Shown here in pieces: positions 35,578 through 43,600 of a DNA stretch of 47,469 nucleotides. Positions within the stretch are counted from its first letter, which is position 1. Each line of letters begins with the position of its first letter. This DNA comes from Rhodospirillales bacterium (GTDB lineage Bacteria > Pseudomonadota > Alphaproteobacteria > Rhodospirillales > JANQFP01), in NCBI GenBank assembly GCA_028277795.1, contig JANQFP010000167.1, positions 1-47,469 on the forward strand. Reading direction: 5' to 3'. The notes beneath the pieces were generated by a model. It made no database searches and was not told the DNA's origin. It worked only from the letters and a program-made list of their open reading frames with translations. A program made the translations under genes and the position numbers.

Positions 35578-35967
35578 ATGACGGGTGTTGAAAACTTGAT
35601 CTTTGCTCTTATTGTATCGTTGTTTATTGCAACGGTAATATTTCTTGTCCTTATTATAATATCCAAAGAGGAATATGATAGAGTGACCGCTCCGCCCCGA
35701 CAACGACGCGTTAGGCGTAACCCTCGAGTTCCACCATTCTTTCCGCGCCGCCAAGCGATAGCCGCCGTACGTACAAGTTCGGACCTACGTGCCTGGCAGA
35801 CGACGATTAGAAAGCGGTTAGTGCAACATTTTGCCGGAATTGTTAAGGGGCGCAATCTCCAAATGCCACAAACAAATTATAATGTCAGTGAAAGATCACG
35901 TGTAATAGGAGGTGCCTCTCCCGCTCCAACACACGCAAAATTACCTAGAACACAACACGCGCATTGA
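35578..35967 (+). CDS. Single-pass membrane protein with basic cytoplasmic tail
   Basis: 129 residues, unrecognised. One strong hydrophobic helix lies at residues ~6-28 (NLIFALIVSLFIATVIFLVL). It is followed by a long basic, proline-rich region (APPRQRRVRRNPRVPPFFPRR), then a polar segment with RAWQTTIRKRLVQHFAGIVK that could be a short amphipathic helix. By the positive-inside rule the tail should be cytoplasmic. Start: ATG at 35578, with AGAGGT (35563-35568) upstream; a TTG at 35551 would add nine residues. It lies between the four-helix protein and the ATPase on the same strand and shares their AT-rich composition. Confidence 0.55.
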   Translation: MTGVENLIFALIVSLFIATVIFLVLIIISKEEYDRVTAPPRQRRVRRNPRVPPFFPRRQAIAAVRTSSDLRAWQTTIRKRLVQHFAGIVKGRNLQMPQTNYNVSERSRVIGGASPAPTHAKLPRTQHAH

Positions 35968-36026
35968 ATTAGTGGCTTCACCATAGAATGACAAGTCAGC
36001 GCGCCAAATCTTCCTGGAGAGATGAT

Positions 36027-38465
36027 ATGAAGAATGGTATCTGTCATTTCATTACATTTTACTCACCTAGGGGCGGCGTTGGAAGGACAAACTGCGCCTA
36101 CAATGTTGGCGCGTTATTTTCGCAAAGCGGTAGAAAAGTACTTCTCGCAGATCTTGATTTGGACCATCCGGGTTTAACGCGATTTCTAGCAACCGAAGGA
36201 GAAAAAGAAATTGATCGTGGCTGGGTAGATATATTCAATGACATGATAGATTTAACGATGGAGCACTTTGAAAAACAGTCGAATTTATTCTTAGATAAAA
36301 GGTCAAGTTTTAAAAAATCTTTGGAAAAAGCAAGCAGTGAAGATTGGGCGAAAGTAAAAAATAATCTATTTCGTCAGTTTTTTCCGGATCTACGAGAAAA
36401 AGAAGAGAGTGGAATTAAGGAAACAGGCAATGCATCGGATATTGTAGAAGGGGCAGATTTGTACAGGAAAAAAATTTGGGGCGTAAGAGATGTCGTTTTG
36501 CCGAAGGATATAAATACAGGGGTTAATAAGGATATAATTTTTATTCCGGCTGGGGCCGGTGACGATGAAACATATAGAGAGGCGCTCGAATTATTTCACG
36601 ACAACCAGGGGATCTTCTTGCACCCGAAGTTTCAAGAGGTCATAAGTGAAGTTATTAGGGAAGGGTTAAAGCAGTTAGGTTGTCAATACGTCTTATTTGA
36701 TTCAAGATCTGGTTTGACAGATGTGTCATTGTTTTCATGCATTTCGATCCCAGATTGGCTTGTTGTTTTTTCTGGCATGAATCAGCAGCACTTACATGCC
36801 CTTGGTGGGTTCTTTGAATTTATTCATGATGGTGTGGTTGCGCAAGGAAAAATGATTAGCGTTGTAGGGCCGCTAGTCGAAGGAGAAAAACAAATTCAGG
36901 AAAGAAAATTTCAAGAGATAGGGGAGATATTTGAAGAAGAATTTGGAGGGTTCGGTGTTAGAGTTGATTTTCTTTCCTTGCATTTTCACCCATCTTTGTT
37001 GTTTGATGAAAACTTGATTGTAAATGAAGAGAGGGGTAGTGCGCTTTCTTCGGATTACAGGAACTTGCATTCCACAATTAGGTCTATATGTAAAGACGAT
37101 GTAGAAGAGTGGACAAGAAGGTTCAATATTTCTCTTAATAGAGCCGACTTTCCGGGAATTCGGGAAGCACTTATTTCCAGAAGAGGGCTCGATATATTAG
37201 CAGATACGAGAGCCGGTGAGAGCGTATTTCGAGGTTTGGTTGGGCAAGCTAATGGATATCTGTTCAGGTTGCCTGCCTCTGATTTGAAGGGGGCGGAAGG
37301 TCTTCTTGAGGACATAAGGCGATTTAGTCCGAATAGCGTTCAGTGTGCCTGGATTTTCGCGCGCTGCCTGCAGGCTCAAGGGCGGCATGATGCGGCCGAC
37401 GGGCATTGGAAGCATGCTATTTCTTTAGCTGAAAAATTTGAGGACGATGGGGTGGTAAGGTGCATTGAGGTCGAGCGAGCCGTTTCGCAGGATCGATGGG
37501 GGTTGGGAGTGATGCCCGGCTCGGCATCGGGGTTTGAAAGGGCGGATCTTGAGAAGGCGAGGTCAATTCAGTTCGGTAATTCCGACGCATGGGGCATGGC
37601 GTTGACGAACCATTCGTTTGCTGAAATAGAAGTTGATAACAACAACTATGACGAAGCCAGAAGACTTTTGGAAGAAGCGCTGAAAATACATAGACAGCAA
37701 CAGGATAACTTCAAGAGTGCGACAGCGTTGCATTCTTTGGGCCTCATTTATAGAACTGTGGGAAGTTATAAACAATCTATCGATAATTTAAAAGGGGCCA
37801 TTGAAATAAAGAGTAAAGATGATCTAAAAGATCATCATGGAATCAGCATTTTGCAACACTCTTATGCAGAATTGCATAGGCTTCTTGGGAACGAAGAGAT
37901 ATGTAGGGAAAATTGTGACAAGGCTATTAAGACAGCGGAGGATCTTGGGCAAGAGAGAGGTGTCGGCGTATGTTATTTCACTTTATCAGAACTGTATCGT
38001 GGCCAAGGTAAAGTTGAGAAATCCAGAAAATACACAATAATGGAGAACGATGTCTTCGATGTTCACGGAAGCGAGAAAGAGAAAATTATTTCCAGGACGT
38101 TTCTTGAGGCAAGTGAATGCCTGTGCGACAATAATAAGTCCATGGAAGAGTTTAAAAAATTTCGCAAGAAAGTAGACTTGTTGCCTTTTTATTGGCGCCG
38201 CCGCGTCGATGTTTTGTTGTCTGAGGTGTTGTTGTTCCGAGGGGAGTTTGCCGAGGCAGAGGGTGTTGCCGCTAAAGTGGCGGAAGAAGCCCGGGAAGAC
38301 GGGTTTGAAGGTGTGGCTGCCGATGCTCATGCAATTCAGGCGATCGCTTCGCATGCTCAGAGCAAGGCATTCCAAGCTTCTGCAGAGGAGGCTCGGGAAT
38401 TCTATCGAAAGGAGGGCGTCGACACGCCACTCGCGCGGCGGATTAACGATATCCTTTCGGGTTAA
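36027..38465 (+). CDS. KGGVGR-variant MinD/ParA-like ATPase with TPR repeats
   Basis: 812 residues. The N-terminal ~380 form a SIMIBI-class NTPase: FYSPRGGVGRTN (15-22) is a deviant Walker A in which both lysines of KGGVGKT are arginine. VLLADLDLDHPGL (D42, D44, D46) is the Walker A' strand, and QYVLFDSRSGLTD (D225) the Walker B, as in the KGGVGR-motif family. A linker leads to TPR-like repeats (~420-790): SVQCAWIFARCLQAQGRHDAA, NYDEARRLLEEALKIHRQQ, SYKQSIDNLKGAIEI, RGVGVCYFTLSELYRGQGK. Start: ATG at 36027 with GGAGAG seven bases upstream is preferred to an ATG at 35988 with no such site. GC is far below that of neighbours except at the 3' end. KGGVGR NTPases occur in NTP-dependent conflict and signalling systems; here it would act with the two small membrane proteins upstream. 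Partner and trigger unknown. Confidence 0.8.
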   Translation: MKNGICHFITFYSPRGGVGRTNCAYNVGALFSQSGRKVLLADLDLDHPGLTRFLATEGEKEIDRGWVDIFNDMIDLTMEHFEKQSNLFLDKRSSFKKSLEKASSEDWAKVKNNLFRQFFPDLREKEESGIKETGNASDIVEGADLYRKKIWGVRDVVLPKDINTGVNKDIIFIPAGAGDDETYREALELFHDNQGIFLHPKFQEVISEVIREGLKQLGCQYVLFDSRSGLTDVSLFSCISIPDWLVVFSGMNQQHLHALGGFFEFIHDGVVAQGKMISVVGPLVEGEKQIQERKFQEIGEIFEEEFGGFGVRVDFLSLHFHPSLLFDENLIVNEERGSALSSDYRNLHSTIRSICKDDVEEWTRRFNISLNRADFPGIREALISRRGLDILADTRAGESVFRGLVGQANGYLFRLPASDLKGAEGLLEDIRRFSPNSVQCAWIFARCLQAQGRHDAADGHWKHAISLAEKFEDDGVVRCIEVERAVSQDRWGLGVMPGSASGFERADLEKARSIQFGNSDAWGMALTNHSFAEIEVDNNNYDEARRLLEEALKIHRQQQDNFKSATALHSLGLIYRTVGSYKQSIDNLKGAIEIKSKDDLKDHHGISILQHSYAELHRLLGNEEICRENCDKAIKTAEDLGQERGVGVCYFTLSELYRGQGKVEKSRKYTIMENDVFDVHGSEKEKIISRTFLEASECLCDNNKSMEEFKKFRKKVDLLPFYWRRRVDVLLSEVLLFRGEFAEAEGVAAKVAEEAREDGFEGVAADAHAIQAIASHAQSKAFQASAEEAREFYRKEGVDTPLARRINDILSG

Positions 38466-38551
38466 CAGCCCACGCTCCTTAAGGCGCGACAGATCCAATC
38501 ATCTTCGCGGCCGCTCAACGCCAGACAGGCAATCGCGAGCGGAGGAAACAC

Positions 38552-40009
38552 GTGACCTACGTGATCCAAGGCGAGTCAGGCGACTGGGAGATGGTCGTGG
38601 GCCTGGAGGTCCATGCCCAGGTGATCTCGCGGGCCAAGCTGTTTTCCGGCGCCGCCACCGACTTCGGGGGGGAGCCCAATTCCCAGGTGTCGCTGGTCGA
38701 CGCCGGCATGCCCGGCATGCTGCCGGTGATCAACGACGCCTGCGTGGAGCAGGCGGTGCGCACCGGCCTCGGCCTCAAGGCGAAGATCAACCTGCGGTCC
38801 GTGTTCGAGCGCAAGAACTACTTCTACGCCGACCTGCCCCAGGGCTACCAGATCTCCCAGTACCAGCACCCCATCGTCGGCGAGGGCACGGTCGTCCTCG
38901 ATCTCGCCGACGGCAGCACCCGCGAGGTGGGCATCGAGCGCCTGCACCTGGAGCAGGACGCCGGCAAGTCCCTGCACGATCAGGACCCCAAGCGCACCTT
39001 CATCGACCTCAACCGCTCGGGCGTGGCGCTGATGGAGATCGTTTCGGCGCCCGACATCCGCAGCCCCGAGGAGGCCGGGGCCTACCTGCGCAAGCTGCGC
39101 TCCATCCTGCGCTACCTGGGCACTTGCGACGGCAACATGGAGCAGGGCTCGCTCCGCTGCGACGCCAACGTCTCGGTGCGCAAGGTGGGCGAGACGGAAC
39201 TCCGCACCCGCACCGAGGTGAAGAACGTCAACTCCGTGCGTTTCGTCATGCAGGCGGTGGAGCACGAGGCCGAGCGCCAGGTCGACGTCTACGAGTCCGG
39301 CGGCCAGGTGGTCCAGGAGACGCGGCTCTACGATGCCGACAAGGGGGAGACCCGGCCCATGCGGGCCAAGGAGTTCGCCCACGACTATCGGTACTTTCCA
39401 GACCCCGACCTGCTGCCCCTGGAACTGGACGAGGCCTACGTGGAGCGGGTGCGGGCCGGCCTGCCCGAGCTGCCCGACGCCAAGAAGAGCCGGTTCATGG
39501 CCGACTACGGGCTCTCTGCTGCCGACGCCGGGCAACTGGTGGCGGAGCGCGAGACCGCCGAGTACTTCGAGCGGGTGGCCCGCGGGCGCGACCCCAAGCA
39601 GGCGGCCAACTGGGTGCTCAGCACCCTGTTCGGGGCGCTGAACCGGCTGGGCCGGACGGTGACCGACAGTCCGGTGTCGGCCGAGGCCCTGGGCGCCCTC
39701 ATCGACCTGGTGGGCGACGGCACCATCTCCGGGCGCATCGCCAAGGAGGTGTTCGACGACATGGTCAAGACCGGCCGCGACCCGGCGGCCATCGTCGCCG
39801 ACAAGGGCCTGGAGCAGGTCAGCGACGGCGACGCCATCGGCGCCGAGGTGGACAAGATCATCGCCGCCAACCCGGCCCAGGCGGAGCAGTTCCGCGGCGG
39901 CAACGAGAAGGTGCTGGGTTGGTTCGTCGGCCAGATCATGAAGGCCACCCGGGGCAAGGCCAATCCCCAGATGGTCAACCAGCTGCTGCGCGAAAAACTG
40001 AAGGGCTGA
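38552..40009 (+). CDS. gatB: Asp/Glu-tRNA amidotransferase subunit B
   Basis: A 485-residue GatB that binds misacylated tRNA, activates the side-chain carboxylate with ATP and transfers ammonia to it. Seen: [97 protein letters not shown], and a C-terminal YqeY-like tail with [28 protein letters not shown] at 38552 with GGAGGA at 38541-38546 is a good start. Its composition is native, so the foreign block stops before it. Its separation from gatA means it may need its own promoter or read-through from the cassette. Confidence 0.96.
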   Translation: MTYVIQGESGDWEMVVGLEVHAQVISRAKLFSGAATDFGGEPNSQVSLVDAGMPGMLPVINDACVEQAVRTGLGLKAKINLRSVFERKNYFYADLPQGYQISQYQHPIVGEGTVVLDLADGSTREVGIERLHLEQDAGKSLHDQDPKRTFIDLNRSGVALMEIVSAPDIRSPEEAGAYLRKLRSILRYLGTCDGNMEQGSLRCDANVSVRKVGETELRTRTEVKNVNSVRFVMQAVEHEAERQVDVYESGGQVVQETRLYDADKGETRPMRAKEFAHDYRYFPDPDLLPLELDEAYVERVRAGLPELPDAKKSRFMADYGLSAADAGQLVAERETAEYFERVARGRDPKQAANWVLSTLFGALNRLGRTVTDSPVSAEALGALIDLVGDGTISGRIAKEVFDDMVKTGRDPAAIVADKGLEQVSDGDAIGAEVDKIIAANPAQAEQFRGGNEKVLGWFVGQIMKATRGKANPQMVNQLLREKLKG

Positions 40010-40025
40010 CCGGCCCGCCGCGTCG

Positions 40026-41870
40026 CTACTCGGCGGCCTCGACCTCCTCGGCGTGCTCCAGCACCTCCCGCGCCTCGTCGGCTTCCTGCTGGCGCGCCCA
40101 CATGGCGGCGTAGGCGCCGCCGCGGTCGAGCAGGGCGGCATGGCGGCCGCGCTCGACGATGCGCCCCGCCTCCAGCACCAGGATCTCGTCGGCGTCCACC
40201 ACCGTGGACAGGCGGTGGGCGATGACCAGCGTGGTGCGGCCCGCCGAGACCTCCCGCAGGGACGCCTGGATCTCCTTCTCGGTGTGGGTGTCCAGCGCCG
40301 ACGTGGCCTCGTCGAACATGAAGATGCGCGGGCCCTTGAGGATGGTGCGGGCGATGGCGACGCGCTGCTTCTCGCCCCCCGACAGCTTGAGGCCGCGCTC
40401 GCCGACCAGGGTCTGGTAGCCGTCCGGCAGCCCGAGCACGAAGTCGTGGATGCGGGCCAGTCGCGCCGCCGCCTCGACCTCCTCGCGTTCGGCGTCGGGG
40501 CGGCCGTAGGCGATGTTGTAGTGGATGGTGTCGTTGAACAGCACCGTGTCCTGGGGCACCACGCCGATGGCGGCGCGTAAGGAGTTCTGGGTTACCGCGC
40601 GGACGTCCTGGCCGTCCACCAGGACGGCCCCCTTGTCGGCGTCGTAGAAGCGGTAGAGCAGGCGCGAGATGGTGGACTTGCCGGCGCCGCTGGGGCCGAC
40701 GATGGCCACCGTGCGGCCGGGCGGCACGCGGAAGGAGACGCCCTCCAGGATGGGCCGGCGGCTGTCGTAGGAGAAGTGCACGTCCTCGAAGGCGACCTCG
40801 CCGCCATTGGCGTCGAGCGGCCGGGCGTCGGGGGCGTCGACCACCTCCGGCGCCTCGTCCAGCAGCCCGAACATGGCCTCCATGTCGGCCAGCGAATGCT
40901 TGATCTCGCGGTACACGGAGCCCAGGAAGTTCAGCGGCATGTAAAGCTGCAGCAGGTAGGTGTTGACCAGCACGAAGTCGCCCACGGTCATGGTGCCCCC
41001 CTGCACCCCGTAGCCGGCCATGATCATGATCACGGTGACGCCGGCGGCGATGATGGCGCCCTGGCCGGCGTTGAGCATCGACAGCGTGGTCTTGGACTTG
41101 ACCGCCGCCTGCTCGTAGGCCTCCAGGGCGCGGTCGAAACGGCGGCTCTCGTGCTCCTCGTTGCCGAAGTACTTGACCGTCTCGTAATTGAGCAGGCTGT
41201 CGATGGCCTTGGTGTGGGCCTCGCTGTCGCTTTCGTTCATGCGCCGGCGGAACTTGATGCGCCACTCGGTGACCGCCAGGGTCCACACCACGTAGCCGAC
41301 GATGGTGGCCAGCGTCACCAGGGCGAAGCGGGCGTCGAACATCCCCCACAGCAGCGCGCAGACCATGGCGATCTCGAGCAGCGTGGGCACGATGTTGAAC
41401 AGCATGATGCGGAGCACGAACTCGATGCCCCGGCTGCCCCGCTCGATGGCCCGGCTCAATCCCCCGGTCTGGCGCTCCAGGTGGAACCGCAGGGCCAGCC
41501 GGTGGATGTGGCGGAAGGTCTTGAGCCCGGCCTGGCGGATGGCCCGCTCGCTCACCCGCGCGAACACCGCTGCCTGGAGTTCGCGGAAACCCAGGGCCGC
41601 CACCCGTGCCGTGCCGTAGGCGAGCAGCAGGCCGACCGGCACCAGCATCACAGCGCCCGCCGTCACCGTCAGCGCGTCCACCGCGTACTTGAGGAGTACC
41701 GGAACGCCGACCGTCGTCACCTTGGCGCCGACCAGGAGCAGCAGCGAGACGACGACCCGCGCGCGCAGGTCGGGCGCCCCCTGCGGCCACAGGTAGGGCA
41801 GCAGGGTGCGGATGGTCTTCAGGTCGTTGCGCGGTCCCGGTGGCGGCGGGACGTAGCCGGTGTTCTTCAT
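40026..41870 (-). CDS. Atm1-type ABC exporter (membrane and ATPase domains fused)
   Basis: 614 residues. About six helices at ~30-320 (VVVSLLLLVGAKVTTVGVPVL, MLVPVGLLLAYGTARVAALG, IVPTLLEIAMVCALLWGM and others) precede an ABC ATPase (~360-590). The ATPase has VAIVGPSGAGKSTISRLLYR (K398), VVPQDTVLFNDTIHYNIAYG (Q-loop), LKLSGGEKQRVAIARTIL (signature), IFMFDEATSALD (Walker B) and LVIAHRLSTVV (H-loop). The membrane part matches the Atm1/HMT1 exporter type (NYETVKYFGNEEHE, LNFLGSVYREIKHSLADME), linked to export of glutathione-conjugated metal or sulfur species. Ligand is inferred. Start: ATG at 41870. Convergent with gatB across 16 bases. Confidence 0.9.
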   Translation of the reverse strand: MKNTGYVPPPPGPRNDLKTIRTLLPYLWPQGAPDLRARVVVSLLLLVGAKVTTVGVPVLLKYAVDALTVTAGAVMLVPVGLLLAYGTARVAALGFRELQAAVFARVSERAIRQAGLKTFRHIHRLALRFHLERQTGGLSRAIERGSRGIEFVLRIMLFNIVPTLLEIAMVCALLWGMFDARFALVTLATIVGYVVWTLAVTEWRIKFRRRMNESDSEAHTKAIDSLLNYETVKYFGNEEHESRRFDRALEAYEQAAVKSKTTLSMLNAGQGAIIAAGVTVIMIMAGYGVQGGTMTVGDFVLVNTYLLQLYMPLNFLGSVYREIKHSLADMEAMFGLLDEAPEVVDAPDARPLDANGGEVAFEDVHFSYDSRRPILEGVSFRVPPGRTVAIVGPSGAGKSTISRLLYRFYDADKGAVLVDGQDVRAVTQNSLRAAIGVVPQDTVLFNDTIHYNIAYGRPDAEREEVEAAARLARIHDFVLGLPDGYQTLVGERGLKLSGGEKQRVAIARTILKGPRIFMFDEATSALDTHTEKEIQASLREVSAGRTTLVIAHRLSTVVDADEILVLEAGRIVERGRHAALLDRGGAYAAMWARQQEADEAREVLEHAEEVEAAE

Positions 41871-41994
41871 GGCCCGAGTCCGGGGCCGGATGCCCCTTGA
41901 TTACTTAATACCGGCGCGCCTTTGAACCGACTCGCGAAGCGCCGTCGTGACGCGCCGGAAAGCCCGCGCGGCGCTTGAGCGCCACCGCCTTCGC

Positions 41995-42021
41995 ATGAAA
42001 TGGCCCCGAGGGTCATTTCAT
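41995..42021. promoter_or_regulatory. Inverted repeat upstream of the ABC exporter
   Basis: ATGAAATG (41995-42002) and CATTTCAT (42014-42021) are perfect 8-bp arms around an 11-base spacer. It lies between the exporter start (41870) and the stop of the Mth938-domain gene (42057), both on the minus strand. It could terminate the latter or bind a regulator of the former. Confidence 0.35.
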
Positions 42022-42023
42022 TG

Positions 42024-42047
42024 GCGCGGCGGTATTATAGACCGCGC
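42024..42047. repeat. Second GC-rich inverted repeat in the same gap
   Basis: GCGCGG (42024-42029) and CCGCGC (42042-42047) are 6-bp arms; an alternative pairing, GCGGT with ACCGC (42029-42033 / 42041-42045), closes a 7-base attatag loop. It sits ten bases past the stop of the minus-strand gene at 42057 and could help end its transcript. Confidence 0.3.
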
Positions 42048-42056
42048 GGGCGGTCC

Positions 42057-42413
42057 TCAACAGGTCAGGTGGAAGGCGCCGGCCACCGTGTCGCCCCGCT
42101 CCGCCCGCAATGCGTTGAACAGCGTCACCGCCTCGCCGGTGGGGGCGGCGTGGACCTCCACGCCGCGGTCCGCCAGGGCCCGGCGCACGATGTCCGGCAC
42201 CCGCATGTTGCCGTAATACCCGGTGCCGATGACCAGGGTCCGCGGCGGGCGCTCCCACAAGGTCTCCAGGTCGGCCATGTCCAGCCGGTGGCCCTCGCCG
42301 CGCCACCACGAGCCCTGGATGCGGTCAGGGTGGATGATGAGGTCGCGGGTGAACGCGGCGCCGTCCACGACCATGCGGCCGAAGTCATAAGCGGTGACCC
42401 GCATGGCGGCCAT
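42057..42413 (-). CDS. Mth938-domain protein (DUF498 type)
   Basis: 118 residues. Seen: VTAYDFGRMVVDGAAFTRDLIIHPDRI, WERPPRTLVIGTGYYGNMRVPD, and GVEVHAAPTGEAVTLFNALRA, matching the small alpha/beta Mth938-like family, whose biochemical role is not established (a link to complex I assembly is known for the human relative NDUFAF3). No membrane segment. Start: ATG at 42413; an ATG at 42404 is equally possible. The much longer frame upstream (to 42521) runs into the AT-rich promoter region of the divergent DUF1150 gene and is not used. Confidence 0.75.
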   Translation of the reverse strand: MAAMRVTAYDFGRMVVDGAAFTRDLIIHPDRIQGSWWRGEGHRLDMADLETLWERPPRTLVIGTGYYGNMRVPDIVRRALADRGVEVHAAPTGEAVTLFNALRAERGDTVAGAFHLTC

Positions 42414-42444
42414 TATGACCGCCGCCGGTGCCTCCCGCAAGATC

Positions 42445-42485
42445 GATAAAATTTTATCTAAAATCGAATAAAATACGACTAAAAT
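42445..42485. repeat. Palindrome and helically phased TAAAAT repeats
   Basis: A perfect 14-bp palindrome gataaaattttatc (42445-42458) overlaps four TAAAAT hexamers that start at 42447, 42459, 42469 and 42480. Their spacing is 12, 10 and 11 bases, close to one helical turn, so the DNA should be bent. The tract is about 130 bases of AT-rich sequence in a GC-rich genome, just upstream of a strong promoter. Confidence 0.6.
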
Positions 42486-42504
42486 AAAAGCCAAATAAAA
42501 AGTA

Positions 42505-42533
42505 TTGTATAGTAAGAGCAATTTGCATATAAT
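42505..42533 (+). promoter_or_regulatory. Strong sigma-70-type promoter of the DUF1150 gene
   Basis: TTGTAT (42505-42510), a 17-base spacer, and a perfect TATAAT (42528-42533). The start codon is at 42573, giving a leader of about 30 bases with AAGGA at 42559-42563. The AT-rich phased tract immediately upstream may act as an UP element. Confidence 0.75.
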
Positions 42534-42572
42534 ATTTACAGAATACAGTGGACCCTAAAAGGAAAAACAGAA

Positions 42573-42833
42573 GTGTCAACGTCGATAGCCGTTCCGGGCG
42601 GACCGCGGCGCCGCTTCACCCCTCAGGGCAGTGCAGGTGAGATCACCTCGTCCCGCGATCTGCTGGTGTGGGGGAGCGACCGGTTGGCCTACATCAAGCC
42701 GGTCACCGTCGGATCGACCCTCCATTACGGCGTGTTCCGCGCCAACGGCGGCTGGATCGCCGATGCCGTCAGCCACGACGAGGCCGTGGTGCGCGCCTAC
42801 ATGGCCGGCCTCGAGCCCGTCTTCGTCGCCTGA
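42573..42833 (+). CDS. DUF1150-family small protein
   Basis: 86 residues of a small alphaproteobacterial family. Seen: LLVWGSDRLAYIKPVTVG, then ANGGWIADAVSHDEAVV and AGLEPVFVA, the conserved pattern in which a LAYIKPV strand is followed by a DEAV helix and LEPV tail. These genes often lie beside small heat-shock proteins, but none is seen here. Start: GTG at 42573, with AAGGA ten bases upstream. It stands behind a strong promoter and probably forms its own transcript. Function unknown. Confidence 0.75.
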   Translation: MSTSIAVPGGPRRRFTPQGSAGEITSSRDLLVWGSDRLAYIKPVTVGSTLHYGVFRANGGWIADAVSHDEAVVRAYMAGLEPVFVA

Positions 42834-42872
42834 CCACGATCCCAGCGAACAGCGGACGGCAGGAAGCGGAGG

Positions 42873-43115
42873 CTATTCGTCGGCGGCTGCGGCCGGTGTA
42901 TCCGCCGCGGTGCCTTCGGCGGAAGGCTCGACACCGCGCTCCCACAGGACGCTGACCACCAGCACGGCGAGCAGGATCGCCATGCCGACCACGGCGACCA
43001 GCGGGCCGCCGGAGGCGTTGTGCAGTCCCTTCTCGAAGCGGGACTGACGGTCTCCCGGGTCGAATTTCGCCACGACGCGCTCCTCCGACCCCAGCCTAAC
43101 CCGCAATTCCCACAT
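42873..43115 (-). CDS. Small single-pass membrane protein of unknown function
   Basis: 80 residues. A polar N-terminus (MWELRVRLGSEERVVAKFDP) is followed by LVAVVGMAILLAVLVVSVLW (~residues 38-57) and an acidic, alanine-rich tail (EGTAADTPAAAADE). The topology suggests a cytoplasmic N-terminus. No family recognised. Start: ATG at 43115. It converges with the DUF1150 gene (39-base gap) and is divergent from the Rdx gene. Codon use is native, so it may be real, but short size lowers confidence. Confidence 0.5.
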   Translation of the reverse strand: MWELRVRLGSEERVVAKFDPGDRQSRFEKGLHNASGGPLVAVVGMAILLAVLVVSVLWERGVEPSAEGTAADTPAAAADE

Positions 43116-43197
43116 CCGCCATGGCCTGCGCGGCCCGGGCCTTGGTGACCTCGCCGCAGGTCCCCATGTCTTGAACGATGCGCGGGAGGCCCGGCCC

Positions 43198-43503
43198 ATG
43201 CCGCTGCCCATGGTGGAAATCCAGTACTGCACCCAGTGCCGGTGGCTGCTGCGTGCCGGCTGGACGGCGCAGGAGCTGCTGACCACCTTCACGGACGACC
43301 TGGGCGGGGTCACCCTGATCCCGGGCTCGGGGGGCGTGTTCGACGTGCGGGTCGACGGCGAGACCGTGTGGTCGCGCAAGGACCAAGGCCGCTTCCCCGA
43401 GCTCAAGGAACTCAAGCAGCGGATCCGCGACCGGGTGGCGCCGGACCGCACGCTGGGCCACTCGGACAGCCCCGCTGACTCGCCTGCCGCCCCCGATCCC
43501 TGA
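43198..43503 (+). CDS. SelT/SelW/SelH (Rdx) family protein, Cys form
   Basis: 101 residues with the thioredoxin-like Rdx signature: VEIQYCTQCRWLLRAGWTAQELL, a CxxC at the position where eukaryotic members have CxxU. SGGVFDVRVDGETVWSRK and GRFPELKELKQRIRDRV complete the fold. It is expected to act as a small thiol redox protein. Start: ATG at 43198, chosen because GGGAGG lies nine bases upstream; a TTG at 43171 is the alternative. An acidic tail follows residue ~90. It sits two genes upstream of a SelD fusion, yet itself has no selenocysteine. Confidence 0.8.
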   Translation: MPLPMVEIQYCTQCRWLLRAGWTAQELLTTFTDDLGGVTLIPGSGGVFDVRVDGETVWSRKDQGRFPELKELKQRIRDRVAPDRTLGHSDSPADSPAAPDP

Positions 43504-43600
43504 CGGCCGGGCCACATCGCCTGTGGACTCGGCCGGTCGCGGCAAGCGAGAATATGGGGTCGGGTCGATAACGGCGGGGGCGACGGGCGAGGACGGTGCC

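Noticed and set aside
39505..41790. Minus-strand open frame of 761 codons
   Set aside because: Overlaps the ABC exporter in another frame and runs into gatB antisense; all real motifs lie in the exporter frame.
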